DNA of 64,000 nt from Bacteroides faecalis (GCF_003865075.1 NZ_BHWB01000006.1:62001-126000); one strand, 5' to 3'. Counted from the first letter of the stretch, positions 45,348 to 54,638 are shown. Made by a program: numbers and translations. The notes: generated by a model not told the origin, from the letters alone.

Positions 45348-47990
45348 ATGCATTATCGTATTTCCTTTATATTCGTAACGTTTATCTGCCTGTTCTGCTT
45401 TGCAGCAACAGGTTTTGCGCAGAATGCCAACACAGAAGAAGACTCTAAGCCGGTTATCTTATACTCCGGAACTCCTAAAAAGTATGAAATAGCAGACATT
45501 AAAGTCGAAGGCGTGAAGAATTATGAAGATTATGTATTGATTGGTTTGTCCGGTCTTTCAGTCGGGCAAGTAATCTCTGTTCCTGGTGATGAAATTACAG
45601 GTGCCATCAAAAACTATTGGAAACATGGTTTATTCTCGGACGTTCAGATCACCGCCGAAAAGATTGAGGGTAACAAAATTTGGTTAAAAATCAATTTGAC
45701 ACAACGCCCCCGTATTTCTGATATACGCTATAACGGAGTGAAGAAGTCCGAACGCTCCGATCTGGAAGCCAGGGTGGGCATGGCAAAAGGTATGCAGATT
45801 ACTCCGAATACTGTAGACCGTGTCAAAATATTGATTAAACGTTACTTTGACGACAAAGGATTTAAAAACGCTGAAGTAATCATCAACCAAAAGGATGATC
45901 CAGCCAATGAAAATCAAGTGATTGTGGACGTAAATATCGACAAGAAAGAAAAAGTGAAAGTACACGAAATTCAAATTGTTGGTAACAACGCTATTAAGAC
46001 ATCCAAACTAAAACGGGTTATGAAGAAAACGAATGAAAAAGGTAAACTTCTCAACCTGTTCCGTACCAAGAAATTTGTACCGGAAAACTATGAAGCTGAT
46101 AAGCAGTTAATCATAGACAAATATAACGAATTGGGATATCGTGATGCTGTAATTACGAAAGACAGCATTTCTCAATTTGACAACAAGACCATTAATGTCT
46201 ACATGGAAATAGACGAAGGTCAAAAATATTACCTTCGCAACGTTACATGGGTTGGTAACACTCTTTATGCATCAGAAGTTTTAAGCGAATTGCTCCGCAT
46301 GAAGAAGGGTGATGTATATAACCAGAAATTATTGAACGAGCGTGTATCTTCCGATGAAGATGCTATCGGTAATCTGTATTATAATAATGGCTACCTGTTT
46401 TATAGCCTTGACCCGGTTGAGGTAAACATCGTAGGTGACTCTATCGACCTTGAAATGAGAATTTATGAAGGTCGCCAAGCAACCATCAATAAAGTAAAGA
46501 TTAGTGGTAACGACCGTTTATATGAGAATGTAGTTCGTCGTGAACTTCGTGTCCGTCCGGGACAGTTATTCAGCAAAGAAGACTTAATGCGTTCTTTGCG
46601 TGAAATCCAGCAAATGGGACATTTTGACCCGGAAAATCTACAACCGGATATTCAGCCGGATCCGGTAAATGGAACAGTAGACATAGGTTTACCATTGACT
46701 TCTAAAGCCAATGACCAGGTAGAATTCTCTGCCGGTTGGGGCCAAACAGGTATTATCGGTAAATTGAGTTTGAAGTTTACAAACTTCTCAGTTGCCAACT
46801 TACTGCACCCGGGAGAGAATTATCGCGGTATCTTGCCTCAAGGTGATGGTCAGACATTGACTATCAGTGGACAAACGAATGCTAAATACTATCAATCTTA
46901 TAGTGTTTCGTTCTTTGATCCATGGTTTGGTGGCAAACGTCCGAATTCATTCTCTTTATCAGCTTTCTTCTCCATACAGACTGATATTAGTGATCGTTAT
47001 TACAATTCTAGTTATTTTAACAACTATTACAATTACATGTCTTACGGTGGTTACGGTTACAATTACAATAACTACAACAGCTATGAGAATTACTATGACC
47101 CAGATAAATCCATTAAGATGTGGGGACTTTCTGCCGGTTGGGGTAAACGTTTGAACTGGCCGGATGACTTTTTCACCCTTTCTGCAGAGTTAGCTTACCA
47201 ACGCTATACATTGAAGGATTGGAGATATTTCATCGTACAGAATGGTAAATGTAATGACCTTAGCCTCAACTTAACATTAGCCCGTAGCTCTTATGATAGT
47301 CCGATTTTCCCACGTAGCGGTTCGGATTTCTCATTATCTGTTCAATTAACACCTCCGTATTCTTTATTTGACAGAAAAGATTATAAGAGCTATTATAATG
47401 CAAACGGTTCGGTAAGTTCTCAGGAAAATGCAGATAAACTCTATAAGTGGGTGGAATATCATAAATGGAAGTTTAAAGCTAAAACCTATACTTCATTAAT
47501 GGATTACCAGAAATTCAAAAAACCTCTGGTATTGATGACACGTACTGAATTTGGTTTGGTAGGTCACTACAATAAATACAAAAAATCTCCATTCGGAACA
47601 TTCGACGTAGGTGGTGACGGTATGACTGGTTATTCAAGCTATGCAACAGAAAGTATTGCTTTGCGTGGTTACGAAAATAGTTCATTGACTCCATGGGGAG
47701 AAGAAGGTTATGCCTATGCACGTTTAGGTCTTGAATTAAGATATCCGCTTATGCTTGAAACAAGTACCAACATTTATGTGTTAGGGTTCTTAGAAGCTGG
47801 TAATGCATGGCACGATGTCAAGAAGTTCAATCCGTTCGACTTGAAACGTTCTGCCGGTTTTGGCGTACGTATCTTCCTGCCAATGGTTGGTATGATGGGT
47901 ATCGACTGGGGTTATGGTTTCGACAAGATTAATGGTTCCAGAGAATATGGTGGAAGCCAATTCCACTTTATTTTAGGACAAGAGTTCTAA
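45348..47990 (+). CDS. bamA: Outer-membrane protein assembly factor BamA
   Basis: This 880-residue Omp85 protein has a signal peptide cut around FAATGFAQ, a series of POTRA domains (about residues 45-455, five by length, including ADIKVEGVKNYEDYVLIGLS, VHEIQIVGNNAIKTSKLKRV and INKVKISGNDRLYENVVRRE), and a C-terminal 16-strand barrel ending FHFILGQEF. It inserts beta-barrel proteins into the outer membrane. Residues about 550-582 form a striking Tyr/Asn-rich insert (14 Tyr and 9 Asn in 33), probably an extracellular loop. Two skp-like chaperone genes follow. Confidence 0.95.
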   Translation: MHYRISFIFVTFICLFCFAATGFAQNANTEEDSKPVILYSGTPKKYEIADIKVEGVKNYEDYVLIGLSGLSVGQVISVPGDEITGAIKNYWKHGLFSDVQITAEKIEGNKIWLKINLTQRPRISDIRYNGVKKSERSDLEARVGMAKGMQITPNTVDRVKILIKRYFDDKGFKNAEVIINQKDDPANENQVIVDVNIDKKEKVKVHEIQIVGNNAIKTSKLKRVMKKTNEKGKLLNLFRTKKFVPENYEADKQLIIDKYNELGYRDAVITKDSISQFDNKTINVYMEIDEGQKYYLRNVTWVGNTLYASEVLSELLRMKKGDVYNQKLLNERVSSDEDAIGNLYYNNGYLFYSLDPVEVNIVGDSIDLEMRIYEGRQATINKVKISGNDRLYENVVRRELRVRPGQLFSKEDLMRSLREIQQMGHFDPENLQPDIQPDPVNGTVDIGLPLTSKANDQVEFSAGWGQTGIIGKLSLKFTNFSVANLLHPGENYRGILPQGDGQTLTISGQTNAKYYQSYSVSFFDPWFGGKRPNSFSLSAFFSIQTDISDRYYNSSYFNNYYNYMSYGGYGYNYNNYNSYENYYDPDKSIKMWGLSAGWGKRLNWPDDFFTLSAELAYQRYTLKDWRYFIVQNGKCNDLSLNLTLARSSYDSPIFPRSGSDFSLSVQLTPPYSLFDRKDYKSYYNANGSVSSQENADKLYKWVEYHKWKFKAKTYTSLMDYQKFKKPLVLMTRTEFGLVGHYNKYKKSPFGTFDVGGDGMTGYSSYATESIALRGYENSSLTPWGEEGYAYARLGLELRYPLMLETSTNIYVLGFLEAGNAWHDVKKFNPFDLKRSAGFGVRIFLPMVGMMGIDWGYGFDKINGSREYGGSQFHFILGQEF

Positions 47991-48014
47991 TTATATCATT
48001 AAAAACTAAACGTT

Positions 48015-48530
48015 ATGAGAAAGTCTATTCTATCTATCATGCTACTGTTTGCCATCAGTATGGCAGCCAGTGCACAAAAGTTTGCACTGATTGATACGGA
48101 ATATATTCTCAAGAATATTCCGGCCTATCAAAGCGCTAATGAGCAATTGCAAGAAGCTACGAAAAAATATCAGGCAGAGGTAGAAGCCATAGCCAAAGAA
48201 ACGCAAAAAATGTTTCAGGATTATCAGGCAAAAGCAGCGACTCTCTCTGCCGATCAAAAGACTAAAAAAGAAGATGAAATCGTAGCGAAAGAAAAAGCTG
48301 CAGCTGAATTGAGACGTACTTATTTCGGTCCGGAAGGTGAACTTGTAAAAATGAGAGAGGAGTTAATTGCCCCTATTGAAGATGACATTTATGATGTTGT
48401 GAAAGAGCTTTCACAATTACATGGATATGACCTTGTTATGGACAGAGCTTCTGCAACCGGTATCATTTTTGCAAACCCACAAATAGATATAAGCGATGAA
48501 GTATTGAGAAAATTAGGATATTCAAATTAA
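48015..48530 (+). CDS. OmpH/Skp-family periplasmic chaperone (copy 1)
   Basis: This 171-residue protein has a signal peptide (MRKSILSIMLLFAISMAASA, cut before QKF). FALIDTEYILKNIPAYQSAN is the usual OmpH start, and a long coiled-coil from about residue 35 to 115 forms the tentacles. A C-terminal strand region LVMDRASATGIIFANPQIDI completes the OmpH fold. It escorts unfolded outer-membrane proteins to BamA, whose gene is 24 bp upstream. Confidence 0.93.
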   Translation: MRKSILSIMLLFAISMAASAQKFALIDTEYILKNIPAYQSANEQLQEATKKYQAEVEAIAKETQKMFQDYQAKAATLSADQKTKKEDEIVAKEKAAAELRRTYFGPEGELVKMREELIAPIEDDIYDVVKELSQLHGYDLVMDRASATGIIFANPQIDISDEVLRKLGYSN

Positions 48531-48586
48531 TTTCATACATTTGTATCGGAAATAACTAAAAAATCATTCAAATAAATAATAGAACT

Positions 48587-49102
48587 ATGCTAAAAAAAAT
48601 TGCACTTGTAATGTTGCTTGCACTTCCAATGGGTGTATTTGCACAAAATTTGAAATTCGGTCATGTTAATGCTCAAGAGATTATTACTGTGATGCCTGAA
48701 TTTACTCAAGCTCAGACTGAGCTCCAAACATTAGAAAAACAACTCTCTGACGAATTACAAAGATCTAGCGAAGAATTCAGCAAAAAATATCAGGAATTCC
48801 AACAAGCAATGGCTAAAGATTCTCTTCCTGCCAACATTGCTGAAAGAAGACAAAATGAACTACAAGACATGAGTCAGAAAATAGATCAATTCCGTCAAAA
48901 AGCAATGCAAGATATGGAGAAAGCACAAAGTGACAAGATGGCTCCAATCTATAAGAAGTTAGATGATGCCATTAAAGCTGTTGGTGCTTCTGAAGGTGTG
49001 ATCTACATTTTCGATCTTGCCAGAACTGCTATACCTTACATTAATGAAGCACAAAGCATTAATCTTACTCCAAAGGTAAAAGCACAATTGGGCATTAAAT
49101 AA
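48587..49102 (+). CDS. OmpH/Skp-family periplasmic chaperone (copy 2)
   Basis: A second 171-residue Skp-like protein with signal peptide (MLKKIALVMLLALPMGVFA, cut before QNL), LKFGHVNAQEIITVMPEFTQ at the start and a coiled-coil from about 35 to 120. It is clearly related to copy 1 but diverged. Having two adjacent Skp paralogues after bamA is common in Bacteroidetes. They may form mixed trimers or have different clients. Confidence 0.92.
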   Translation: MLKKIALVMLLALPMGVFAQNLKFGHVNAQEIITVMPEFTQAQTELQTLEKQLSDELQRSSEEFSKKYQEFQQAMAKDSLPANIAERRQNELQDMSQKIDQFRQKAMQDMEKAQSDKMAPIYKKLDDAIKAVGASEGVIYIFDLARTAIPYINEAQSINLTPKVKAQLGIK

Positions 49103-49122
49103 GCAATAAGCTAAAAAATACC

Positions 49123-49171
49123 AAAAGGGAAAGGGAAAAGAAGTATATACTTCTTTCTCTTTCCCTTTTTT
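49123..49171 (+). terminator. Terminator after the bamA-skp genes
   Basis: AAAAGGGAAAGGGAAAAGAA pairs with TTCTTTCTCTTTCCCTTTT across TATATA, followed by T residues. Confidence 0.85.
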
Positions 49172-49175
49172 CATG

Positions 49176-49183
49176 TACATTTG
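49176..49183 (+). promoter_or_regulatory. -7 element of murI
   Basis: TACATTTG fits TAnnTTTG and overlaps the upstream in-frame ATG at 49173, so translation must start later, at 49206. Confidence 0.68.
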
Positions 49184-49205
49184 CGTATATAAATTCCAGT
49201 TTGTC

Positions 49206-50048
49206 ATGAAAGAACATCTATCTCATACACCAGGTCCAATCGGAGTATTCGACTCCGGATACGGCGGTCTTACTATCCTTAACAAAATAAGAGAGGTTCT
49301 ACCTGAATATGATTATATTTACTTAGGAGATAATGCACGTGCTCCCTATGGCAGCCGTTCTTTTGAGATTGTATATGAATTTACTTTACAGGCCGTTAAT
49401 AAACTATTTGAGATGGGATGTCATTTGGTTATATTAGCTTGTAATACGGCCTCTGCTAAAGCCCTTCGAAGTATACAAATAAACGATCTTCCGAATATTG
49501 ATACAGAACGACGTGTTCTTGGGGTAATCCGACCTACAGCAGAATGTATAGGCAATATTACTCAAAGCCGACATATCGGTATACTGGCGACAGCAGGTAC
49601 TATTAAATCCGAATCTTATCCATTAGAAATACACAAACTATTTCCGGATATCCATGTAAACGGACTAGCTTGCCCTATGTGGGTACCACTGGTTGAAAAC
49701 AATGAAGCGCAAGATGTAGGAGCAGACTATTTTATCCAAAAATACATAGATCAACTATTGCAAAAAGATTCCCAGATCGATACTATAATTCTAGGCTGTA
49801 CCCATTATCCAATCTTATTTCCCAAAATACGGAAGTATGTACCAGAACAGATTCATATAATTCCTCAAGGAGAATATGTAGCCAGAAGTCTCAAGGATTA
49901 TTTAAAAAGACACCCGGAGATGGATGCAAAGTGTACCCAAAACGGCAACTGCCAGTTTTATACAACAGAAGCAGAAGAGAAATTTATCGAATCGGCTACC
50001 ACCTTCCTGAACTGTCCTATCGAGGTTCAACGAATTTCATTAGAATAA
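49206..50048 (+). CDS. murI: Glutamate racemase
   Basis: This enzyme makes D-glutamate for peptidoglycan. It has GVFDSGYGGLTIL near the N-terminus and the two catalytic cysteines in ACNTASA (Cys79) and GCTHYP (Cys198). I chose the start at 49206 (MKEHLSHTPGPIGVFDSG, 280 residues). The earlier ATG at 49173 overlaps the -7 element. It follows the envelope assembly block but has its own promoter. Confidence 0.95.
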   Translation: MKEHLSHTPGPIGVFDSGYGGLTILNKIREVLPEYDYIYLGDNARAPYGSRSFEIVYEFTLQAVNKLFEMGCHLVILACNTASAKALRSIQINDLPNIDTERRVLGVIRPTAECIGNITQSRHIGILATAGTIKSESYPLEIHKLFPDIHVNGLACPMWVPLVENNEAQDVGADYFIQKYIDQLLQKDSQIDTIILGCTHYPILFPKIRKYVPEQIHIIPQGEYVARSLKDYLKRHPEMDAKCTQNGNCQFYTTEAEEKFIESATTFLNCPIEVQRISLE

Positions 50049-50085
50049 ATAAGTAAAAATAAATCCATTTATTCATCTTTTTTGT

Positions 50086-50093
50086 TATATTTG
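50086..50093 (+). promoter_or_regulatory. -7 element of the second DUF2007 gene
   Basis: TATATTTG fits TAnnTTTG about 30 bp before the start codon at 50123. Confidence 0.6.
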
Positions 50094-50122
50094 TAAGAAA
50101 GCAACTCTTAATACTCACAATT

Positions 50123-50356
50123 ATGAAAGAAGAAGATTATAGCAAGGCAGTAGAAGTATTCTCAGGTTCTCCTTGGGAAGCAGAAATTATCAAAGGTCTA
50201 TTGGAAAGCAATGATATTCGTTGCGTTGTTAAAGATGGTATTATGGGAACATTGGCTCCTTATATAGCTCCTGCTGTTTCAGTCCTTGTTACTGAAGACG
50301 AATATGAAGCAGCCACAGAGCTTATAAAGAATCGTGACGAGCAAGGTACCGACTAA
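50123..50356 (+). CDS. DUF2007-type small protein (paralogue)
   Basis: This 77-residue protein has the DUF2007 layout VEVFSGSPWEAEIIKGLLES, NDIRCVVKDG and a C-terminal VLVTEDEYEAATELIKN. It is related to the protein at 30078-30275 through the V-F-(S/T)-G-S-P-W-E motif but keeps a longer middle loop. Its 3' end overlaps the convergent aminotransferase gene by 35 bp. Function unknown; the family resembles PII-like or sensor folds. Confidence 0.83.
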   Translation: MKEEDYSKAVEVFSGSPWEAEIIKGLLESNDIRCVVKDGIMGTLAPYIAPAVSVLVTEDEYEAATELIKNRDEQGTD

Positions 50357-51476
50357 TTCGATCCAAACCTTCTTTGATATTCTCCAATGAATTCGCATAG
50401 GAGAAACGTACATATCCTTCACCTCCCGTACCAAAATCAACACCGGGAGTAATGCCTACGTGTGCAGACTCAAGAACATCGAAAGCAAAACGATATGAGT
50501 CTGTTGTGAATTTACGTGCATCGGCAAAAATATAAAAAGCGCCCTGAGGCTCAACCTTTATTTCAAAGCCTATTTCACGAAGACGGGAAATCATGTATCG
50601 GCGACGCTCGTCATAAATCCCTTTCATCCGTTCGACATCCGGTTCTGCCTGTCTTAATGCTGCTATTCCAGCTTGTTGAGCGACGCTGGATGCACATATA
50701 AATAAATTTTGCTGCAATTTCTGTAAAGCACGCATACAGGATTTTGGTGCTATCAAATAACCTAACCGTAATCCTGTCATTGCAAATCGTTTTGAGAATC
50801 CATTCAAGACAAAGGCCTGATCGGTATATTCAAGAATACTATGTGCACGTCCTTCATATACCAATCCATGATAGATCTCATCAGAAATTACAGGCACTCC
50901 CAATGATGCAATTTCTCTCATAAAACTTTCATTCAGCAACATCCCTGTCGGATTCATTGGAGAATTTATAAATATTGCCGCAGTACGTGAATTCACACAT
51001 TTACGAATAGCCTCTATATCATATTGAAATCCTTTTTCTTCTGACAACGGAACCAATACTGGATTCGCCTGAGCTGCTAAAACAAAATTACGATAACAAG
51101 CGTATCCCGGATTAGAAAGTATGACTTCACTATCTGTATCACAAAGTAACATTAACGCCAAAAGAATAGACGGCGAAGAACCAGAAGTTACAACGATACA
51201 ATCAGGATCGACTATCACCCCATATTCCCGTCGATAAAAAGCTGCTATTTCCTGACGTAGTACAGGATCCCCTAAAGAATGAGTATAGTGAGTGAGATGT
51301 TGATCATAAGCAGTCTTCGCAGATTCAGCGACACAAGATGGTACATCAAAATCAGGTTCTCCTACTTCAAGGTGAATAATATCAATACCTTGTTTTTGTA
51401 ATTCATTTGCTCTCTCCAATACATCCATTACAATAAAGGAGGTCATTTGTTCTACTTGAGGATTGAAATGTTTCAT
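50322..51476 (-). CDS. Class I/II PLP-dependent aminotransferase
   Basis: This fold-type I aminotransferase has HLEVGEPDFDVPS, NSPMNPTGMLLNE, SDEIYHGLVY and the PLP lysine in NGFSKRFAMTGLRLGYL. It probably acts on aspartate, alanine or a related amino acid; specificity cannot be told. I chose the start at 51476 (MKHFNPQVEQMTSFIVMDVL, 384 residues), because the frame's first ATG at 51536 lies upstream of a TATCTTTG -7 element at 51502-51509. The 3' end overlaps the DUF2007 gene. Confidence 0.9.
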   Translation of the reverse strand: MKHFNPQVEQMTSFIVMDVLERANELQKQGIDIIHLEVGEPDFDVPSCVAESAKTAYDQHLTHYTHSLGDPVLRQEIAAFYRREYGVIVDPDCIVVTSGSSPSILLALMLLCDTDSEVILSNPGYACYRNFVLAAQANPVLVPLSEEKGFQYDIEAIRKCVNSRTAAIFINSPMNPTGMLLNESFMREIASLGVPVISDEIYHGLVYEGRAHSILEYTDQAFVLNGFSKRFAMTGLRLGYLIAPKSCMRALQKLQQNLFICASSVAQQAGIAALRQAEPDVERMKGIYDERRRYMISRLREIGFEIKVEPQGAFYIFADARKFTTDSYRFAFDVLESAHVGITPGVDFGTGGEGYVRFSYANSLENIKEGLDRISRYLARHDSL

Positions 51477-51501
51477 TGTGATTCTTTTGTCTTTTGGATG
51501 A

Positions 51502-51509
51502 CAAAGATA
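51502..51509 (-). promoter_or_regulatory. -7 element of the aminotransferase gene
   Basis: TATCTTTG on the minus strand fits the Bacteroides -7 consensus about 26 bp before 51476. Confidence 0.65.
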
Positions 51510-51551
51510 ATTCTTTTCGGCCTGTTTTTGTAACATATCGGCAAAAAGTTC

Positions 51552-51559
51552 TATATTTG
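51552..51559 (+). promoter_or_regulatory. -7 element of proB
   Basis: TATATTTG fits TAnnTTTG and lies 22 bp before the proB start. It forms a compact divergent promoter with the aminotransferase gene. Confidence 0.7.
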
Positions 51560-51581
51560 TGCTTTCAAATCGTTAGTTAGG

Positions 51582-52664
51582 ATGAAACAAGAATTTGCAC
51601 GAATTGCAGTAAAAGTAGGTAGTAATGTATTGGCACGTCGGGATGGAACATTAGATGTTACCCGTATGTCGGCTCTCGTCGATCAGATTGCAGAATTGCA
51701 TAATGCCGGGGTAGAGATTATTCTCATTTCTTCGGGAGCAGTAGCCTCAGGACGAAGTGAAATACACCCTCAAAAGAAGCTCGATAGTGTAGATCAACGA
51801 CAGTTATTCTCAGCCGTAGGTCAGGCCAAACTAATCAACCGTTACTACGAACTCTTTCGGGAACATGGTATTCCTGTCGGTCAGGTATTGACCACCAAAG
51901 AAAGTTTTGGTACTCGCCGCCATTACCTGAATCAAAAAAACTGTATGACAGTGATGCTCGAAAATGGTGTGATCCCTATTGTCAATGAGAATGATACCAT
52001 CTCGGTAAGCGAGCTTATGTTCACCGATAATGATGAATTATCAGGGCTGATTGCTTCTATGATGAACACGCAAGCACTTATCATTCTCAGTAATATTGAC
52101 GGAATTTATAATGGTTCTCCGGCAGATCCCCAATCATCGGTAATCCGCGAGATAGGTCATGGCAAAGATCTATCCAACTATATCCAGACCTCTAAATCCA
52201 GTTTTGGAAGAGGGGGTATGCTAACTAAAACGAACATTGCCCGGAAAGTAGCTGATGAAGGAATTACAGTGATCATTGCTAATGGAAAGCGTGACAATAT
52301 TCTAGTAGACCTGCTCCAACATCCTGACGAGACGCTTTGTACACGCTTTATTCCCTCCAGCGAACCGGTATCCAGTGTCAAAAAGTGGATCGCACATAGT
52401 GAAGGATTCGCAAAAGGAGAAATCCATATTAATGACTGTGCGACAAGAGTACTGAACTCAGAGAAAGCTGTTAGTATTCTTCCAGTAGGAATTACACGTA
52501 TTGAAGGAGAATTTGAAAAAGACGACATTGTGCGTATCATTGATGATCAAGGAAACCAAATGGGGGTTGGGAAAGCAAATTGCGATTCCACGCAAGCACG
52601 GGAAACTATTGGAAAACATGGGAAAAAAGCAGTAGTACATTATGACTACTTATATATAGAATAA
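51582..52664 (+). CDS. proB: Glutamate 5-kinase
   Basis: This 360-residue enzyme phosphorylates glutamate in the first proline step. The amino acid kinase domain (about 1-260) includes RIAVKVGSNVL, LISSGAVASGRSEI, VNENDTIS and GRGGMLTK. A C-terminal PUA domain (about 275-355) includes RIEGEFEKDDIVRIID. proA lies 4 kb downstream rather than adjacent. Confidence 0.95.
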   Translation: MKQEFARIAVKVGSNVLARRDGTLDVTRMSALVDQIAELHNAGVEIILISSGAVASGRSEIHPQKKLDSVDQRQLFSAVGQAKLINRYYELFREHGIPVGQVLTTKESFGTRRHYLNQKNCMTVMLENGVIPIVNENDTISVSELMFTDNDELSGLIASMMNTQALIILSNIDGIYNGSPADPQSSVIREIGHGKDLSNYIQTSKSSFGRGGMLTKTNIARKVADEGITVIIANGKRDNILVDLLQHPDETLCTRFIPSSEPVSSVKKWIAHSEGFAKGEIHINDCATRVLNSEKAVSILPVGITRIEGEFEKDDIVRIIDDQGNQMGVGKANCDSTQARETIGKHGKKAVVHYDYLYIE

Positions 52665-53007
52665 TTCATCATAATCAAGATTAATAGTACTAGATATCTA
52701 ATAATCTGTTAAGATCTTCATTTATATTATTTATCAAACTCATGTTTTTACTTTCCATCAGTTCGTTCACCTTTTGGGTAATACCATCTAAACGTACTTC
52801 TTCGGCATTGTTCCTTCACAAACGGATATTGAGTTGCCAGAGATCCATCTATTTCAAAAGCATCAATATTTTTTCAGACTCACACTTTTCATTTATTTCA
52901 TTCCAATCAGTAAACTTCCACATTTGTAAAATGAATATTTTAATCTCGGACAAAAACACAAAAAACAGTACAGGACTTATCGAACCATTCCATATCATCC
53001 GGTCATG
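52665..53007. other. Convergent gap with a possible decayed minus-strand ORF
   Basis: On the minus strand, MWKFTDWNEINEKCESEKIL (from 52923) runs to an early stop at 52849. In a shifted frame, FEIDGSLATQYPFVKEQCRR and STFRWYYPKGERTDGK then follow. This suggests a frameshifted, dying gene. The family was not recognised. The 109-codon plus-strand ORF over this stretch looks like a shadow. Confidence 0.4.
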
Positions 53008-54027
53008 CTATTCCGGTTGTAGCTCATCCTTTGAAGGAAGTTGCTTCCAACCTTCCCCAAACGTATCGTAAGCATCGGTCACTACAACAAAAGCACGCGG
53101 ATCGGCTTCTTTGATTTTATGCTTCACACTGGTTACTTCTTTATGGCTAACGACCAAAAAAAGCATTTCTTTTTCTGCCCCAGTGTAAAGCCCACTACTT
53201 TTAATACAAGTAGCTGTACGATCCAGATCTTTGAGAATGAAACGATGTAATTCGGTCATTTCTTTATCACTAATAACAAACAACAGTTTATCCTCTTTTG
53301 CCCCATTAATGACATAAGCCACCACTCTCGAAATAACAAAAATGGAAATTAGTGAATAGAGAGATAAATACCATGAAGGCTGACTCGCATCATCTGCATT
53401 ACCCACACCAAACCCGATAACCAGGAGACCAAAACAAACAACTACAGCATCAACGAATAGGATGGCATTTGAGAAACGAATATGAAAATATTTCTGTAAT
53501 ATCATCGCAATAATATCGCTTCCCCCTGTAGTTGCCTGATTGCGTACAACAAGACCACTACCGATACCGATAATCGCCGCACCAATAATACAAGTCAGCA
53601 TCAGATGACTTGTCATATCCATAGCACCACCAAGAAGTTTCGTCGGATCAAGTTGTTGGAGTGCCTCTTGTGTGGGATAAGCCCAACGAGACATTCCATT
53701 CATCAGTAAGGGGGTAATCAATGCAGCAACCAATGTTCGGGAACCTAACTTAGCTCCCAACAGTATGACCGAGAGAATTAAAAGCGGCACATCGAACATA
53801 TAGCCGAATGTTCCCACCTGAATGGAGGGAAATAAATTGTGAAGAACGATACTAGCTCCATACACCCCTCCCGGCACAATGTTATAAGGATTGATAAAAA
53901 ACACAAAACCTGCCGCCAAAATAGTACAACCCATCAAAATACCTCCCCACGAAACCCACCAGCCAAAATGAGAAGCAGGCCTACAATATTGCTTCAATTT
54001 ATAAGATAGTTTCTCCATATCTATCAT
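53008..54027 (-). CDS. YitT-family membrane protein (DUF161/DUF2179)
   Basis: This 339-residue protein has several hydrophobic helices (GWWVSWGGILMGCTILAAGF, NIVPGGVYGASIVLHNLFPS, MLTCIIGAAIIGIGSGLVVR and others) forming the YitT membrane domain. A C-terminal soluble DUF2179 domain (about 265-330, LHRFILKDLDRTATCIKSSG, VSHKEVTSVKHKIKEADPRA) follows. Its transport or regulatory role is not established. It is monocistronic. Confidence 0.9.
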   Translation of the reverse strand: MIDMEKLSYKLKQYCRPASHFGWWVSWGGILMGCTILAAGFVFFINPYNIVPGGVYGASIVLHNLFPSIQVGTFGYMFDVPLLILSVILLGAKLGSRTLVAALITPLLMNGMSRWAYPTQEALQQLDPTKLLGGAMDMTSHLMLTCIIGAAIIGIGSGLVVRNQATTGGSDIIAMILQKYFHIRFSNAILFVDAVVVCFGLLVIGFGVGNADDASQPSWYLSLYSLISIFVISRVVAYVINGAKEDKLLFVISDKEMTELHRFILKDLDRTATCIKSSGLYTGAEKEMLFLVVSHKEVTSVKHKIKEADPRAFVVVTDAYDTFGEGWKQLPSKDELQPE

Positions 54028-54294
54028 TTAGATTCTATTTTTATGCAGCAAATATACTAAAAAGTTCACTAACCATTCTTTCTTTCCACTACTTTGTAAG
54101 TTATCTCTTATTTTTCGGAGGTGTAACCTAGAAGGTCAAACAATCCTATCAGAAAGACACCTTTTTCAGGAAACGCGGATGGGAGCAGTTTCCTGATATC
54201 AGTAAAAGCAAGAAAAACTTTGCTCGGTCACCTTTTTATACATTTCCGCATCGTTTTGAATCGCTTCCTAACAAAAAAACATCATTTTCTCTAT

Positions 54295-54391
54295 CAACCT
54301 ATCACCAATCTTCTGTATTCCCTTATTCATCGTACTTTCAAGAGGTGATAGGTTGGGAATCAACCTATCACCTCCTCTATCACCTATCACC
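54295..54391. repeat. CTATCACC repeat cluster with perfect hairpin
   Basis: Four direct copies of CTATCACC (near 54299, 54365, 54377 and 54384) and one inverted copy occur within 100 bp. GAGGTGATAGGTTG (54342-54355) and CAACCTATCACCTC (54361-54374) form a perfect 14-bp stem with a 5-nt loop. Confidence 0.85.
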
Positions 54392-54567
54392 TTTGCCGGT
54401 TCCTGCTATTTATCCTCTTCGTTTTATGGATGACAGATAACTTTTAAACTCCTTAATAGTAAACATCCATTTCATTAATAACAAACTTTCTGTTCTTTAA
54501 TACCTAACTTCTTTTCCTCTGATAGAGAAATTATTCTTTATTAGGAATAAACTATAAATGAAAGTTT

Positions 54568-54638
54568 CGTTTGTATAAACAGAACTTGCATTTGTATAAA
54601 CAGAACTTGCATTTATATAAATGGAAGTTCTGTTTATA
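54568..54638. repeat. Tandem 21-bp repeat ending in an inverted copy
   Basis: The unit CRTTTGTATAAACAGAACTTG occurs at 54568-54588 and 54589-54609. A degenerate third copy then runs into AAGTTCTGTTTATA (54625-54638), the reverse complement of the unit's core, so the last unit can fold back on the first two. Confidence 0.85.

Noticed and set aside
52742..53071. Plus-strand ORF of 109 codons
   Set aside because: It overlaps the 3' end of the yitT gene in antisense and is Ser/Phe/Ile-rich, as expected for a shadow of minus-strand coding sequence.
54295..54391. Possible CRISPR array from the CTATCACC repeats
   Set aside because: The repeats are only 8 bp, irregularly spaced and partly inverted, with no spacers of uniform length and no cas genes in the window.
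54568..54638. Possible plasmid iteron origin
   Set aside because: Only two good repeat copies exist and there is no replication protein gene nearby; the surroundings are ordinary chromosomal genes.
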